Source: Promethearchaeota archaeon (GTDB taxonomy: Archaea > Asgardarchaeota > Lokiarchaeia > Sigyniarchaeales > SOKP01). Taken from it: a stretch of DNA of 64,000 bases. The stretch spans positions 1 through 64,000 of the forward strand of contig JAUVXW010000012.1 in NCBI GenBank assembly GCA_030603385.1, read 5' to 3'. A model generated the notes under the pieces. The model saw nothing but the letters and a program-made list of their open reading frames with translations, did no database searches and had not been told where the DNA came from. Below are positions 1 through 7,369 of the stretch, piece after piece (position 1 is the stretch's first letter; every line of letters begins with the position of its first letter). Made by a program: the position numbers and the translations under genes.

Positions 1-407
1 TGGTTTAATTCGTCTGAGACTACTATATCAGGCTTTCCAACCAACATAGGAATTAATCCTGAGTTAACTGCAAATCCAGTCTGACATAAGAGCGACGCTT
101 CCACTTCTTTATATTTAGCAAATTTTTCTTGAAATTCACGGGTTAAATCAAAACTACCTGCAATTACTGGAACCGCCCCTGCACCTGCCCCATATTTTTT
201 AGTAGCGTCAATTGCCGCCTGAATAATTTTTGGATGTGTAGCTAATCCCAAATAATTATTTGTATTAAGCATCAATACTTCTTTTCCATTTACAATGCAG
301 TGTGGCTTAGAACCTCCTTCTAAATATCTAATTTTCCACTCTAAGTTACTTTTTCTTAATTCAGTCATATCCTCCTTAAGGAATGCAACAGGATCTCTTT
401 TCATCAT
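1..407 (-). CDS. kbl: 2-amino-3-ketobutyrate CoA ligase, N-terminal part (runs off the left edge)
   Basis: The visible ~135 residues match the N-terminus of the PLP-dependent alpha-oxoamine synthase family, including the conserved NNYLGLATHP segment and the following helix with an AGAGAVPVIAG stretch. The family member expected beside a threonine dehydrogenase is 2-amino-3-ketobutyrate CoA ligase, which splits 2-amino-3-ketobutyrate with CoA into glycine and acetyl-CoA. The PLP lysine lies outside the window, so 8-amino-7-oxononanoate synthase cannot be excluded from sequence alone; the neighbour decides the call. Start: adjacent ATGs at 407 and 404 are plausible. An internal ATG at 368 is preceded by AAGGAGG only 2 nt away, which is too close for normal Shine-Dalgarno spacing. 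Divergently oriented to the dehydrogenase at 591. Confidence 0.8.
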   Translation of the reverse strand, partial: MMKRDPVAFLKEDMTELRKSNLEWKIRYLEGGSKPHCIVNGKEVLMLNTNNYLGLATHPKIIQAAIDATKKYGAGAGAVPVIAGSFDLTREFQEKFAKYKEVEASLLCQTGFAVNSGLIPMLVGKPDIVVSDELN

Positions 408-590
408 ATCACCATAAATTTTTTTTAAAACAAGTTAGTGAAATTATAATTTATTGGTATTCTGAAACCTATATTAGTTTTTCTTATCGAAATAGTAGGG
501 GTAAAAAGTGGGTAATTAATGAATAAACCTTTTTTTATGGAGTAAATTATGAACTATACTAACAATTTTAAATGTTAAAATCTGATAAAA

Positions 591-1535
591 ATGAGACGAA
601 TTCTTGTTATAGGCGCGGCGGGGCAAATAGGGAGCGAATTAGTGCCATTTCTAAGGAAAAAATATGGAAATGATAATGTTATTGCGACGGGAAGAAAAAC
701 TCCACTTCCAGATGTTATTAAAAATTCGGGTCCCGTTATATATTTAGATGCTTTAGAGAGGAATAGACTATCAGAAGTTTTATATGAGTATGAAATTGAT
801 ACTATTTTTCACATGGCATCAATCCTTTCAGCTACAGGAGAGAAAATGCCTCAAACAGCATGGGATATTAATATCAACGGATTAATCAACATTCTAGAGG
901 CAGGTCGAAGCTATAAAGTAGATAAGATTGTCTGGCCAAGTTCTATAGCGGCATTTGGCCCTACAACTCCAAGAGAAAATACACCAAATACTACTATACT
1001 GCAACCAACTACAATGTATGGAATTACAAAAGTAGCTGGAGAGCTACTGGCTGAGTACTATTATAAAAAATATAACTTAGACGTTAGATCAATGAGATTG
1101 CCTGGAATTATTAGTAGTGAAACTTTACCTGGTGGTGGAACTACAGATTATGCTGTTGAAATCTTTTATGAAGCTATTAAGAATAAGAAGTATACTTGTT
1201 TTTTAAGAGAAGATACCGTGCTGCCCATGATGTATCAACCTGATTGTCTTAAATGCATGATTGATTTATTAGAAGCAGATAATTCTAGATTAAAAAGACG
1301 GGTTTACAATATTACCGGCATGAGCTTTTCTGCAGGTGAGATCGCAGCGGAAATTAAGAAACATATTCCGGAATTTGAAATTGATTATAAACCAGATTTT
1401 AGGCAAGAGATTGCAGATTCTTGGCCTAAAACAATTGATGATTCACTTGCACGTGAAGATTGGGGTTGGAATCCCGCATACGACTTGTCTTCGATGACTA
1501 AAGATATGATCGAAATACTTAGTAAAAGATTATAA
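591..1535 (+). CDS. tdh: L-threonine 3-dehydrogenase, short-chain (extended SDR/epimerase) type
   Basis: A 314-residue NAD-dependent epimerase/dehydratase-fold protein. The Rossmann glycine motif GAAGQIG is at residues 8-14, the active-site serine is in SSIAAFGP near residue 120, and the YGITK Tyr-x3-Lys pair is near 142. Its length and the motif PGGGTTDYAVEIFYEA are typical of SDR-type threonine dehydrogenases (known in bacteria, animals and archaea), not of the zinc MDR type. The enzyme oxidises L-threonine to 2-amino-3-ketobutyrate in the cytoplasm. The ligase that consumes this product starts 183 bp away on the other strand, so the pair forms a threonine-to-glycine plus acetyl-CoA pathway from a shared divergent promoter region. 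The last codons overlap one copy of a 69-bp direct repeat. Confidence 0.85.
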   Translation: MRRILVIGAAGQIGSELVPFLRKKYGNDNVIATGRKTPLPDVIKNSGPVIYLDALERNRLSEVLYEYEIDTIFHMASILSATGEKMPQTAWDININGLINILEAGRSYKVDKIVWPSSIAAFGPTTPRENTPNTTILQPTTMYGITKVAGELLAEYYYKKYNLDVRSMRLPGIISSETLPGGGTTDYAVEIFYEAIKNKKYTCFLREDTVLPMMYQPDCLKCMIDLLEADNSRLKRRVYNITGMSFSAGEIAAEIKKHIPEFEIDYKPDFRQEIADSWPKTIDDSLAREDWGWNPAYDLSSMTKDMIEILSKRL

Positions 1536-1591
1536 AAATAAATTCAGATTTTATTTCTCATTTCGTTTTATTATCATTGAATTCATGTGGA
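1523..1591. repeat. 69-bp imperfect direct repeat, left copy
   Basis: These 69 bases align without gaps to 3519-3587 in the same orientation, with about 11 differences (about 84% identity). The shared core is TTTTATTTCTCA followed by TTTTATTATCA. The two copies bracket the CoA-transferase genes. The left copy begins in the last codons of the threonine dehydrogenase. See the matching finding. Confidence 0.75.
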
Positions 1592-1613
1592 TTTTGGTAC
1601 TATATATTAAAGT

Positions 1614-2474
1614 TTATGAAAAGAATTTACTCCGTAATTCATTTAGAAAAGCAATCCCTTTTTCTGGAAACTTCGGGTATCTTTTCCTATTAATAAACCT
1701 TCTAGTTGCTTTCAATCCAATTGATTTGGACGGATTGAATCTTCTCATGAATTCTAATTCTTCATCGTTGGGAGGTGCCGTTTCTTCTAAATTCGGAGAA
1801 ATCTTTAAGTCCCATGGAATATCTTTTCTAATTTCTTCAACGGTAATTCCTGGATGATTATAAGCAAGAAACATCTCTTTAGTTACCGGATCAAATTTGA
1901 AAATACCCTTTCTACTAATGAGAGTAGATGGGCCGCTTCCAATCGGAAAATGACCCGAATTATCCCTGCTATCACCCCCGTCTAAATATCCTGGAGAGGT
2001 TAAATAGTCAAGATTTTTCACAAATTGACCCCTATTCAAGGTTAGTATCGTTCGTTTGGCATAAGAAATAAAATCTGAAGCACCTCCCGAACCTGGAAGC
2101 CGTCTTTCAAAATTATTATAATCTCCTATCACTGTTGAATTAACATTTCCAAATTTATCTACCTGCCCAACACCTAGGAAGCAAGAATCCACAAAACCAC
2201 GATATGTATGTGTTGTGAAAATAGAAAACATATCTGTTGAATAAGAAAATCCTCTACAAGCTTCTACATCTGCAATACCAATTAAAGGAATTAATGGATC
2301 AAATCCTATTAACCCAGATTCCGTCATTAAAATCGCGTTTTTGGCATGTAAACCCTTCGCTAGTACACATGCGGTTACAGGAATACCTGCACCTATAACA
2401 ACATTCTCATAATCACGGATTTCTCTGGCAACTGCAATATTTAATAATTCATCAATTGAATATCTTTTATTCAT
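1614..2474 (-). CDS. gctB: CoA-transferase family I, beta subunit (glutaconate CoA-transferase B-like)
   Basis: A 286-residue protein of the class I CoA-transferase beta family (COG2057, GctB branch). It has the family pattern GAGIPVTACVLAK near residue 28, followed by MTESGLIG near residue 50. The Glu of this ESG motif is the family's catalytic residue, which forms the glutamyl-CoA thioester. GGASDF near residue 131 and the GPSTLIS segment are also typical. It transfers CoA between short carboxylic acids; the substrate cannot be told from sequence. The ATG is preceded by AAAGGAGGG, placed inside the end of the alpha-subunit gene, and the two genes overlap by 8 bp, so they are translationally coupled. 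The partner alpha gene carries an in-frame TAG. Confidence 0.85.
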   Translation of the reverse strand: MNKRYSIDELLNIAVAREIRDYENVVIGAGIPVTACVLAKGLHAKNAILMTESGLIGFDPLIPLIGIADVEACRGFSYSTDMFSIFTTHTYRGFVDSCFLGVGQVDKFGNVNSTVIGDYNNFERRLPGSGGASDFISYAKRTILTLNRGQFVKNLDYLTSPGYLDGGDSRDNSGHFPIGSGPSTLISRKGIFKFDPVTKEMFLAYNHPGITVEEIRKDIPWDLKISPNLEETAPPNDEELEFMRRFNPSKSIGLKATRRFINRKRYPKFPEKGIAFLNELRSKFFS

Positions 2475-3501
2475 GAAAAATTCCCTCCTTTTCCATAATT
2501 TTTTCGATGTCTTCGTATTTTATTCCCAATGTTGTGTGTACACCATTATCATCCCAGCTTGGGTGAGGATCTCCGTAATTTACTGGAGCTGAATAAAATG
2601 GTTTACATTTAAGCGAATTTAACATATTGCTTCCATAATATTCTCCATATTTCTGAATATAAGCATCATGATCTTCACATCCATAAACCCATTCATCCAG
2701 CCATCTCTTTATTCCTTCATCTGATGTCATTAAACCGAAAACCCAATTATTGAAAAAAGAATCATCTCTATAATATCCTACTACTGGAGTTGGATGTGCT
2801 CCAAATTTAGTTTCGACAACTGCATTGGTTCTATAAGCCGGAATAATTGTATTGTGGGGACTTGACTAAATAATTTTATGGTCAACAATCTCTTCACATG
2901 ATACAACTATCTTTTTACTTGCAAGTGCAGCGGCTTGAACGCTTCCCATTGCCCCCCAATATTGAGCATTCCCATACTTATCCGCTCTTTGCACATGTAC
3001 TATGCATACATCAGGATTTGCTGCAGGTACCGTAAGAATGTCTTTTCCTGTATAAGGACACTTAATAACCTTAAATTTATTTTCTCCCAGAAATGTCCTT
3101 TTTTTGAAAAGATCTGTATCAATAGCACCCTCAAGCACAGGCATGAAAGAAAAACCATACATCCCCGCCTGAAGTCGTGCATTATAATGAAAATTTGAAT
3201 ATTCTTCTACCTCAATTTCTCCTCTTTGCATCCTGCGAATCACGTTACCAGTTCCGCCAATTACAGATATAAAATTAATGACTAATTTGTCTATGCAATC
3301 CCCTACAGCTAAATACTCAAGATCAATATGACTGGATTGTGTATAAACAGTAAGGTGTTTCTTTTTTTGTCTGATTACTTCCGATGCTAATGCGACGCAC
3401 ATTGAAAGTGTATAATTTCCAAGTATTAATTCATCGCCATCTTTTACATTATTACTAATAGCCTCTTTTAAACTCATAACCTTATTATTTGAATTAACCA
3501 T
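2467..3501 (-). pseudogene. gctA: CoA-transferase alpha subunit (GctA-like) interrupted by one in-frame TAG
   Basis: Read leftward from 3501, 211 codons encode the N-terminal two thirds of a GctA-like subunit (GMYGFSFMPVLEGA and AANPDVCIVHVQRAD are typical). A TAG at 2866-2868 follows. The same frame then stays open for 132 more codons to TAA at 2467. This second part begins SSPHNTIIPAYRTNAVVE, has the family's FGAHPTPVVGYY segment and ends with the WLDEWVYG region. The two parts together (~344 codons) match the usual subunit length and domain order, so only the single amber codon breaks the gene. Other genes here do end in TAG (for example the actin-family gene and endonuclease IV), so TAG is a working stop in this organism. 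Explanations are a nonsense mutation, a sequencing error, or readthrough. Confidence 0.8.
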
Positions 3502-3518
3502 TTTTCTATCAACTTTGA

Positions 3519-3587
3519 TAAAAGATTATTACAATAAAAACAAATTTTATTTCTCAATTCCTTTTATTATCAATTAATTCAAATGGA
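3519..3587. repeat. 69-bp imperfect direct repeat, right copy
   Basis: Second copy of the repeat at 1523-1591, same orientation, about 84% identical. It lies between the start of the CoA-transferase alpha gene (leftward) and the start of the deacetylase gene at 3599 (rightward). Confidence 0.75.
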
Positions 3588-3598
3588 GAAAGAATCAA

Positions 3599-4369
3599 AT
3601 GAAAATTGTATTTCATGAGAGATATTATAATTCAGATTATGCAATGGATCCCGCTGCTAAATCGGGTCGTCTAGAAGGTATTATTGATTTATTATCTAAA
3701 AATAAAGAATTTGAATTTATAAAACCGAAACTAGCAACGAAAGAAGATATATTGCGAGCTCACACGGAAAGGCACTTTAACTATATTAAGAGAGATTCAT
3801 TGTTATATGAATTGTCTTCATTAGCCGCAGGAGGCTCAATTTTAGCAGCCGAAGAAGGATATAACGGAAATCCTACTTTTGCCGTAATTCGCCCTCCGGG
3901 ACACCATGCTTCAGCAGATTCCTGTTGGGGATTTTGCTATTTTAACAATATAAGTATAAGTCTATTGAAATTATTTTCAGAGGGAAAAATTGCTTCTGTC
4001 TTCGTATTAGATTTTGATCTTCATACTGGTGATGGTAATATCAATATTCTAACAAATAGGAATGATCGATTTAAAGTGAAGATATTAAATCCGAGTTCGA
4101 GTGGACGTATTAATTACATGAAGGAAGTCGAGGATTATATGCAAAATTTAAAAAATATTGATATCTTTGTTGCTAGTGCTGGATTCGATCAAGGGATTGA
4201 AGATTGGGGTCATCTTTTGTATCCCGAAGATTATTTTGAATTAGGTAGATTAATGAAAGAGTATTCGGAAAAATTATGTAAGGGAAGACGATATGCTTTA
4301 TTAGAAGGAGGATACAATCACAGCGTATTACCTAAAAATGTAGATTCTTTTTGTCAAGGATTTAAATAA
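3599..4369 (+). CDS. histone deacetylase-family (class II/AcuC-like) deacetylase
   Basis: A 256-residue zinc-dependent deacetylase of the arginase/HDAC fold. RPPGHHA at residues 98-104 carries the catalytic histidine pair. DFDLHTGDGN at 138-147 carries two zinc ligands (D140 and H142). AGFDQG near 198 supplies the third zinc Asp, and LEGGYNH near the C-terminus supplies the active-site Tyr. The protein is shorter than the usual 300-375 residues. The second His of the usual DxHHGNG motif is Thr here. Family members remove acetyl groups from lysines, polyamines or acetoin-pathway proteins; the substrate cannot be assigned. It may be an archaeal protein or polyamine deacetylase. It starts just after the right copy of the 69-bp repeat. 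Confidence 0.85.
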   Translation: MKIVFHERYYNSDYAMDPAAKSGRLEGIIDLLSKNKEFEFIKPKLATKEDILRAHTERHFNYIKRDSLLYELSSLAAGGSILAAEEGYNGNPTFAVIRPPGHHASADSCWGFCYFNNISISLLKLFSEGKIASVFVLDFDLHTGDGNINILTNRNDRFKVKILNPSSSGRINYMKEVEDYMQNLKNIDIFVASAGFDQGIEDWGHLLYPEDYFELGRLMKEYSEKLCKGRRYALLEGGYNHSVLPKNVDSFCQGFK

Positions 4370-4497
4370 AGAAGAAATTCTTATCTTGGAGCGAAATTAA
4401 GCTTTTTCTATGTAACCATCAATCTTTTATGTTATTTTATATATATATAGGAAAAAAGCCTTATATTATTTTATTTAAGATTATAAAATTGAATATT

Positions 4498-6609
4498 ATG
4501 GAAAAGCATCGAGTAGGTATCACACGTTATAGGAAAAAAATTAAATCATTAAGAAGGGTTGTAGAACTCTCTGGTGCATTTAATGTTCTAAAAGGAGATG
4601 AAAGAATCTTCTTAAAACCAAATATAGTTTTTTGGTCCACAGTTCCAGATTATCCGGCATATGGAGTAGTTACAACATCTCGAATAGTTGAAGATACAAT
4701 CATTTTACTAAAAGAGCTTGGAATTAAAGATATAACTATAGGGGAAGGGACTGTCACTTTGGATCCTAAAGACATTAAAACTACCCAACATGCATTTGAA
4801 AGTCTGGGATATAATAGGTTTAAAGGAAAATATGGAATTAAGGTAATCAATGTCCTTGAAAGACCCTTTAAAAAATTAGAGTTAGGTGATAATATTCAGT
4901 TAAATTTTAATGTTGATGCTTTAAACAGTGACTTAATTATCTCTCTCCCAGTTCTTAAAACACATAGTCAAGCAAAAGTTAGTCTAAGCTTAAAAAATTT
5001 AAAAGGATTAATTGATGTTCCTTCACGGAAAAAATGTCATACTCCAGACACCGAGAAAGATTTGGAGTTTTACTTATACCATCTACCTAAGAAACTACCT
5101 CCAGTTGTTGCTATTATTGATGGTATTTTTACAAATGAACGAGGGCCTGGTTATGATGGGGTAATGAGGAGGAGCAACATCTTAATTGCTTCTTCAGATA
5201 TGCTTTCAGCTGATAAAGTTGGCGCTTCAGTTCTTGGATATGATCCTTTAGATGTGTCATATTTATCATATTTTGCTCAAGAAAATAATCGACCTATAGA
5301 TCTTTCTGATGTTGAGGTTGTTGGGAAGCCTATTGAAAGTGTTCGGGATCATCATGAATACCAGTTCGCATATAACGAGGATGGTACACGTCCAACAGCA
5401 TTTGTCAAACAAGGTATAAATGGTATTTCATATCGTCAATATGACAATACAACATGTACTTATTGTTCTCTTATTACAGGTTTACTTCCTATAGCAATTA
5501 CATACGCTTGGGATAGTACACAAGGGGAACCCTGGGACGATGTTGAGGTTATCATGGGTAAAAGAATGAATCCAACACCAGGAAAGAAAAAAACTATATT
5601 ACTAGGGCAATGTATGGTTAATAAGCACAGAAATAATCCAGATATTAATGAAATGATCCCCATAAAAGGCTGTCCTGTTAAACCAGAGAATATCACGAAA
5701 GCGTTTCATCAAGCAGGGGTTAAAATTCATCCAGATTTTTTTGAGAACCTCGAAAATATTCCTCGATTTTTTGGTTTGGCATATAAAAATCGTTTTAATG
5801 AGTTTCAAGAATCTTTTTTTAATGATGAGATTGAAGATGAGACTGTTCCTCCTATCGATAATATTAGTGTAAGTCAATTCTTCCTAGATACTAATAAAGA
5901 TTCAAATGGTTTACCAGAAAAGCAGGGCAAATTTGAAGTTAGATTCTTTGGATTAGTCGGAGAAAAAAATACTAATGCTATAAAAAATATTACAGCTGAA
6001 GGCCCAAAAGGGTATGAATTTCATTTTAAAAACCAATTATTTGACAATAAAAATGGAAATGGATATATAGTGGATAATTATAATCGTCAGATGATATGGT
6101 ATCTTGGTTATGATAGAAATGGCTTTTTAGAAGATGGTAAATATAAATTTACGATAGATTATTGGAATGGTGAAACACGGTATAAATCTCGCATCTTGCA
6201 AACTAATAATAAATTTTTAGAGAATTACCTAAAACTTAAAAACAAGATTGATTATTCTTATGAAGAAAAACCTAAATATATGGGAGATCCAAGGATTTAT
6301 GTTAATACAAAATGGACGACACTAAATAAATTAAAAGGTGTCGATGCTTATTATGCACTATATGTATCTAAAGGCAGAAAAGATTTCATTAATTTACATG
6401 ATTTAACTCATTTTGATAATATTTATGTAACTTCAATTTTAATGCCGTCTTTTGGATTGAATAAAAGTTCAGCTTTAGTAAATACTCGATGGAGACCTTT
6501 AAATCCAGATTCTGAATACTCATGGTTAACCGAAATTTGTGACTCTAATTCATATAGTAATATTAACATGACAATTCATCAACCAATTCAATATTTCAAA
6601 ACTAATTAA
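4498..6609 (+). CDS. DUF362-family iron-sulfur protein with a long unique C-terminal extension
   Basis: Residues 1-445 are a DUF362 domain clearly paralogous to the gene at 9233-10567, with shared segments IFLKPNIVFW, GEGTVTLD, PVLKTHSQAKV and NLKGLID. Both share four cysteines: CTYC, then GQC, then KGCP. That spacing suggests an Fe-S site, which fits the ferredoxin-like members of the family. Residues ~446-703 are an extension absent from the paralogue. It is rich in Asn, Tyr and Trp, without predicted membrane segments, and I do not recognise it. An upstream in-frame start at 4429 exists, but the ATG at 4498 aligns with the paralogue's start. A TATA-like run lies near 4435-4450. A methyltransferase gene follows after 17 bp. 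The function of DUF362 proteins is generally unknown; they often sit beside redox genes. Confidence 0.75.
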   Translation: MEKHRVGITRYRKKIKSLRRVVELSGAFNVLKGDERIFLKPNIVFWSTVPDYPAYGVVTTSRIVEDTIILLKELGIKDITIGEGTVTLDPKDIKTTQHAFESLGYNRFKGKYGIKVINVLERPFKKLELGDNIQLNFNVDALNSDLIISLPVLKTHSQAKVSLSLKNLKGLIDVPSRKKCHTPDTEKDLEFYLYHLPKKLPPVVAIIDGIFTNERGPGYDGVMRRSNILIASSDMLSADKVGASVLGYDPLDVSYLSYFAQENNRPIDLSDVEVVGKPIESVRDHHEYQFAYNEDGTRPTAFVKQGINGISYRQYDNTTCTYCSLITGLLPIAITYAWDSTQGEPWDDVEVIMGKRMNPTPGKKKTILLGQCMVNKHRNNPDINEMIPIKGCPVKPENITKAFHQAGVKIHPDFFENLENIPRFFGLAYKNRFNEFQESFFNDEIEDETVPPIDNISVSQFFLDTNKDSNGLPEKQGKFEVRFFGLVGEKNTNAIKNITAEGPKGYEFHFKNQLFDNKNGNGYIVDNYNRQMIWYLGYDRNGFLEDGKYKFTIDYWNGETRYKSRILQTNNKFLENYLKLKNKIDYSYEEKPKYMGDPRIYVNTKWTTLNKLKGVDAYYALYVSKGRKDFINLHDLTHFDNIYVTSILMPSFGLNKSSALVNTRWRPLNPDSEYSWLTEICDSNSYSNINMTIHQPIQYFKTN

Positions 6610-6626
6610 CAAGAACTGGTTTTTAT

Positions 6627-7256
6627 ATGGATAAGAAAGAAATGGTTAGAGTAGGGTATAATGAAGCTGCCATGACATTGGAAAAAATCTTTGGTATAGA
6701 TAGAGAAGAAGAAGAGGAAGAAGTAAAATCTTTATCTGAATTTTCTTCTCGAATAACTTTAAAAAGCCGAGTTTTAGATGCTGGTTGTGGAAACGGTGCG
6801 TATTCTCGTATTTTAAGCGAGAATTTCGAAGTAATTGGTGTGGATATCTCAGAAAAGCAAATTGAGTTAGCTAAACAAAATGCTCCCAAAGCTAAATTTA
6901 TTTGTCAAGATATGACAAAAGTCACCTTCCCAGATGAGCACTTTTATGGAATATTGGCCTACTATTCTATAATTCATGTCCCAAGAGAAGAACATTATGA
7001 ACTATTGAGAAATTTTCGTCGTATGTTAAAAATTAATGGTACTGTTCTCTTAACTTTCCATTGTATTGATGATCCTGAATCTTATGATGAAGATTTTTTT
7101 GGAACTGGAGCTAAAATGTTTTGGAGTGGTTTTGACGAAGCAACTAATTTAAAAATGATTCAAGATGTTGGATTTAAAATCGTTTGGTCAAAATTGGTAC
7201 TAGAATCGCCCAAATTTGGAGGAAGTTACCATTTATTTGTAATGGCAGAAAAGTAA
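6627..7256 (+). CDS. class I SAM-dependent methyltransferase
   Basis: A 209-residue methyltransferase of the UbiE/type-11 kind. Motif I is VLDAGCGNGAYS near residue 49 and binds AdoMet. GVDISEKQIELAK is the acidic loop after beta-2. DMTKVTFPDEHF and AYYSIIHVP form the post-I and motif II region, and the NGTVLLTFH strand follows. The substrate is unknown. The gene starts 17 bp after the long DUF362 protein, so the two are probably co-transcribed. The acidic EEEEEE stretch near residue 30 lies before the fold. Confidence 0.85.
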   Translation: MDKKEMVRVGYNEAAMTLEKIFGIDREEEEEEVKSLSEFSSRITLKSRVLDAGCGNGAYSRILSENFEVIGVDISEKQIELAKQNAPKAKFICQDMTKVTFPDEHFYGILAYYSIIHVPREEHYELLRNFRRMLKINGTVLLTFHCIDDPESYDEDFFGTGAKMFWSGFDEATNLKMIQDVGFKIVWSKLVLESPKFGGSYHLFVMAEK

Positions 7257-7325
7257 CTATAATACTTAATCAACAAAAATAGAAGTAAGATTTACAAAAT
7301 ACTATTTATAAATTATAGAATTTTT

Positions 7326-7335
7326 AAAAAAAAAA
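7326..7335 (-). terminator. poly-U type terminator after the acyl-CoA synthetase gene
   Basis: A run of ten A on the plus strand gives U10 in the leftward transcript, about 35 nt past the stop of the acyl-CoA synthetase. Archaeal RNA polymerase commonly terminates at such U tracts without a hairpin. The convergent methyltransferase gene ends at 7256. Confidence 0.4.
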
Positions 7336-7369
7336 TGTATATAAGAAAATCTTATTTCTTTATTAATCA

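Noticed and set aside
1585..1857. Plus-strand frame overlapping the CoA-transferase beta gene
   Set aside because: It lies fully antisense to a well-supported coding region and has no family match.
2866..2868. Pyrrolysine insertion at the in-frame TAG of the CoA-transferase gene
   Set aside because: Not supported from the window: several ordinary genes here end in TAG, no pyl genes are present, and the codon is not at a catalytic position of this family. Kept only as one alternative.
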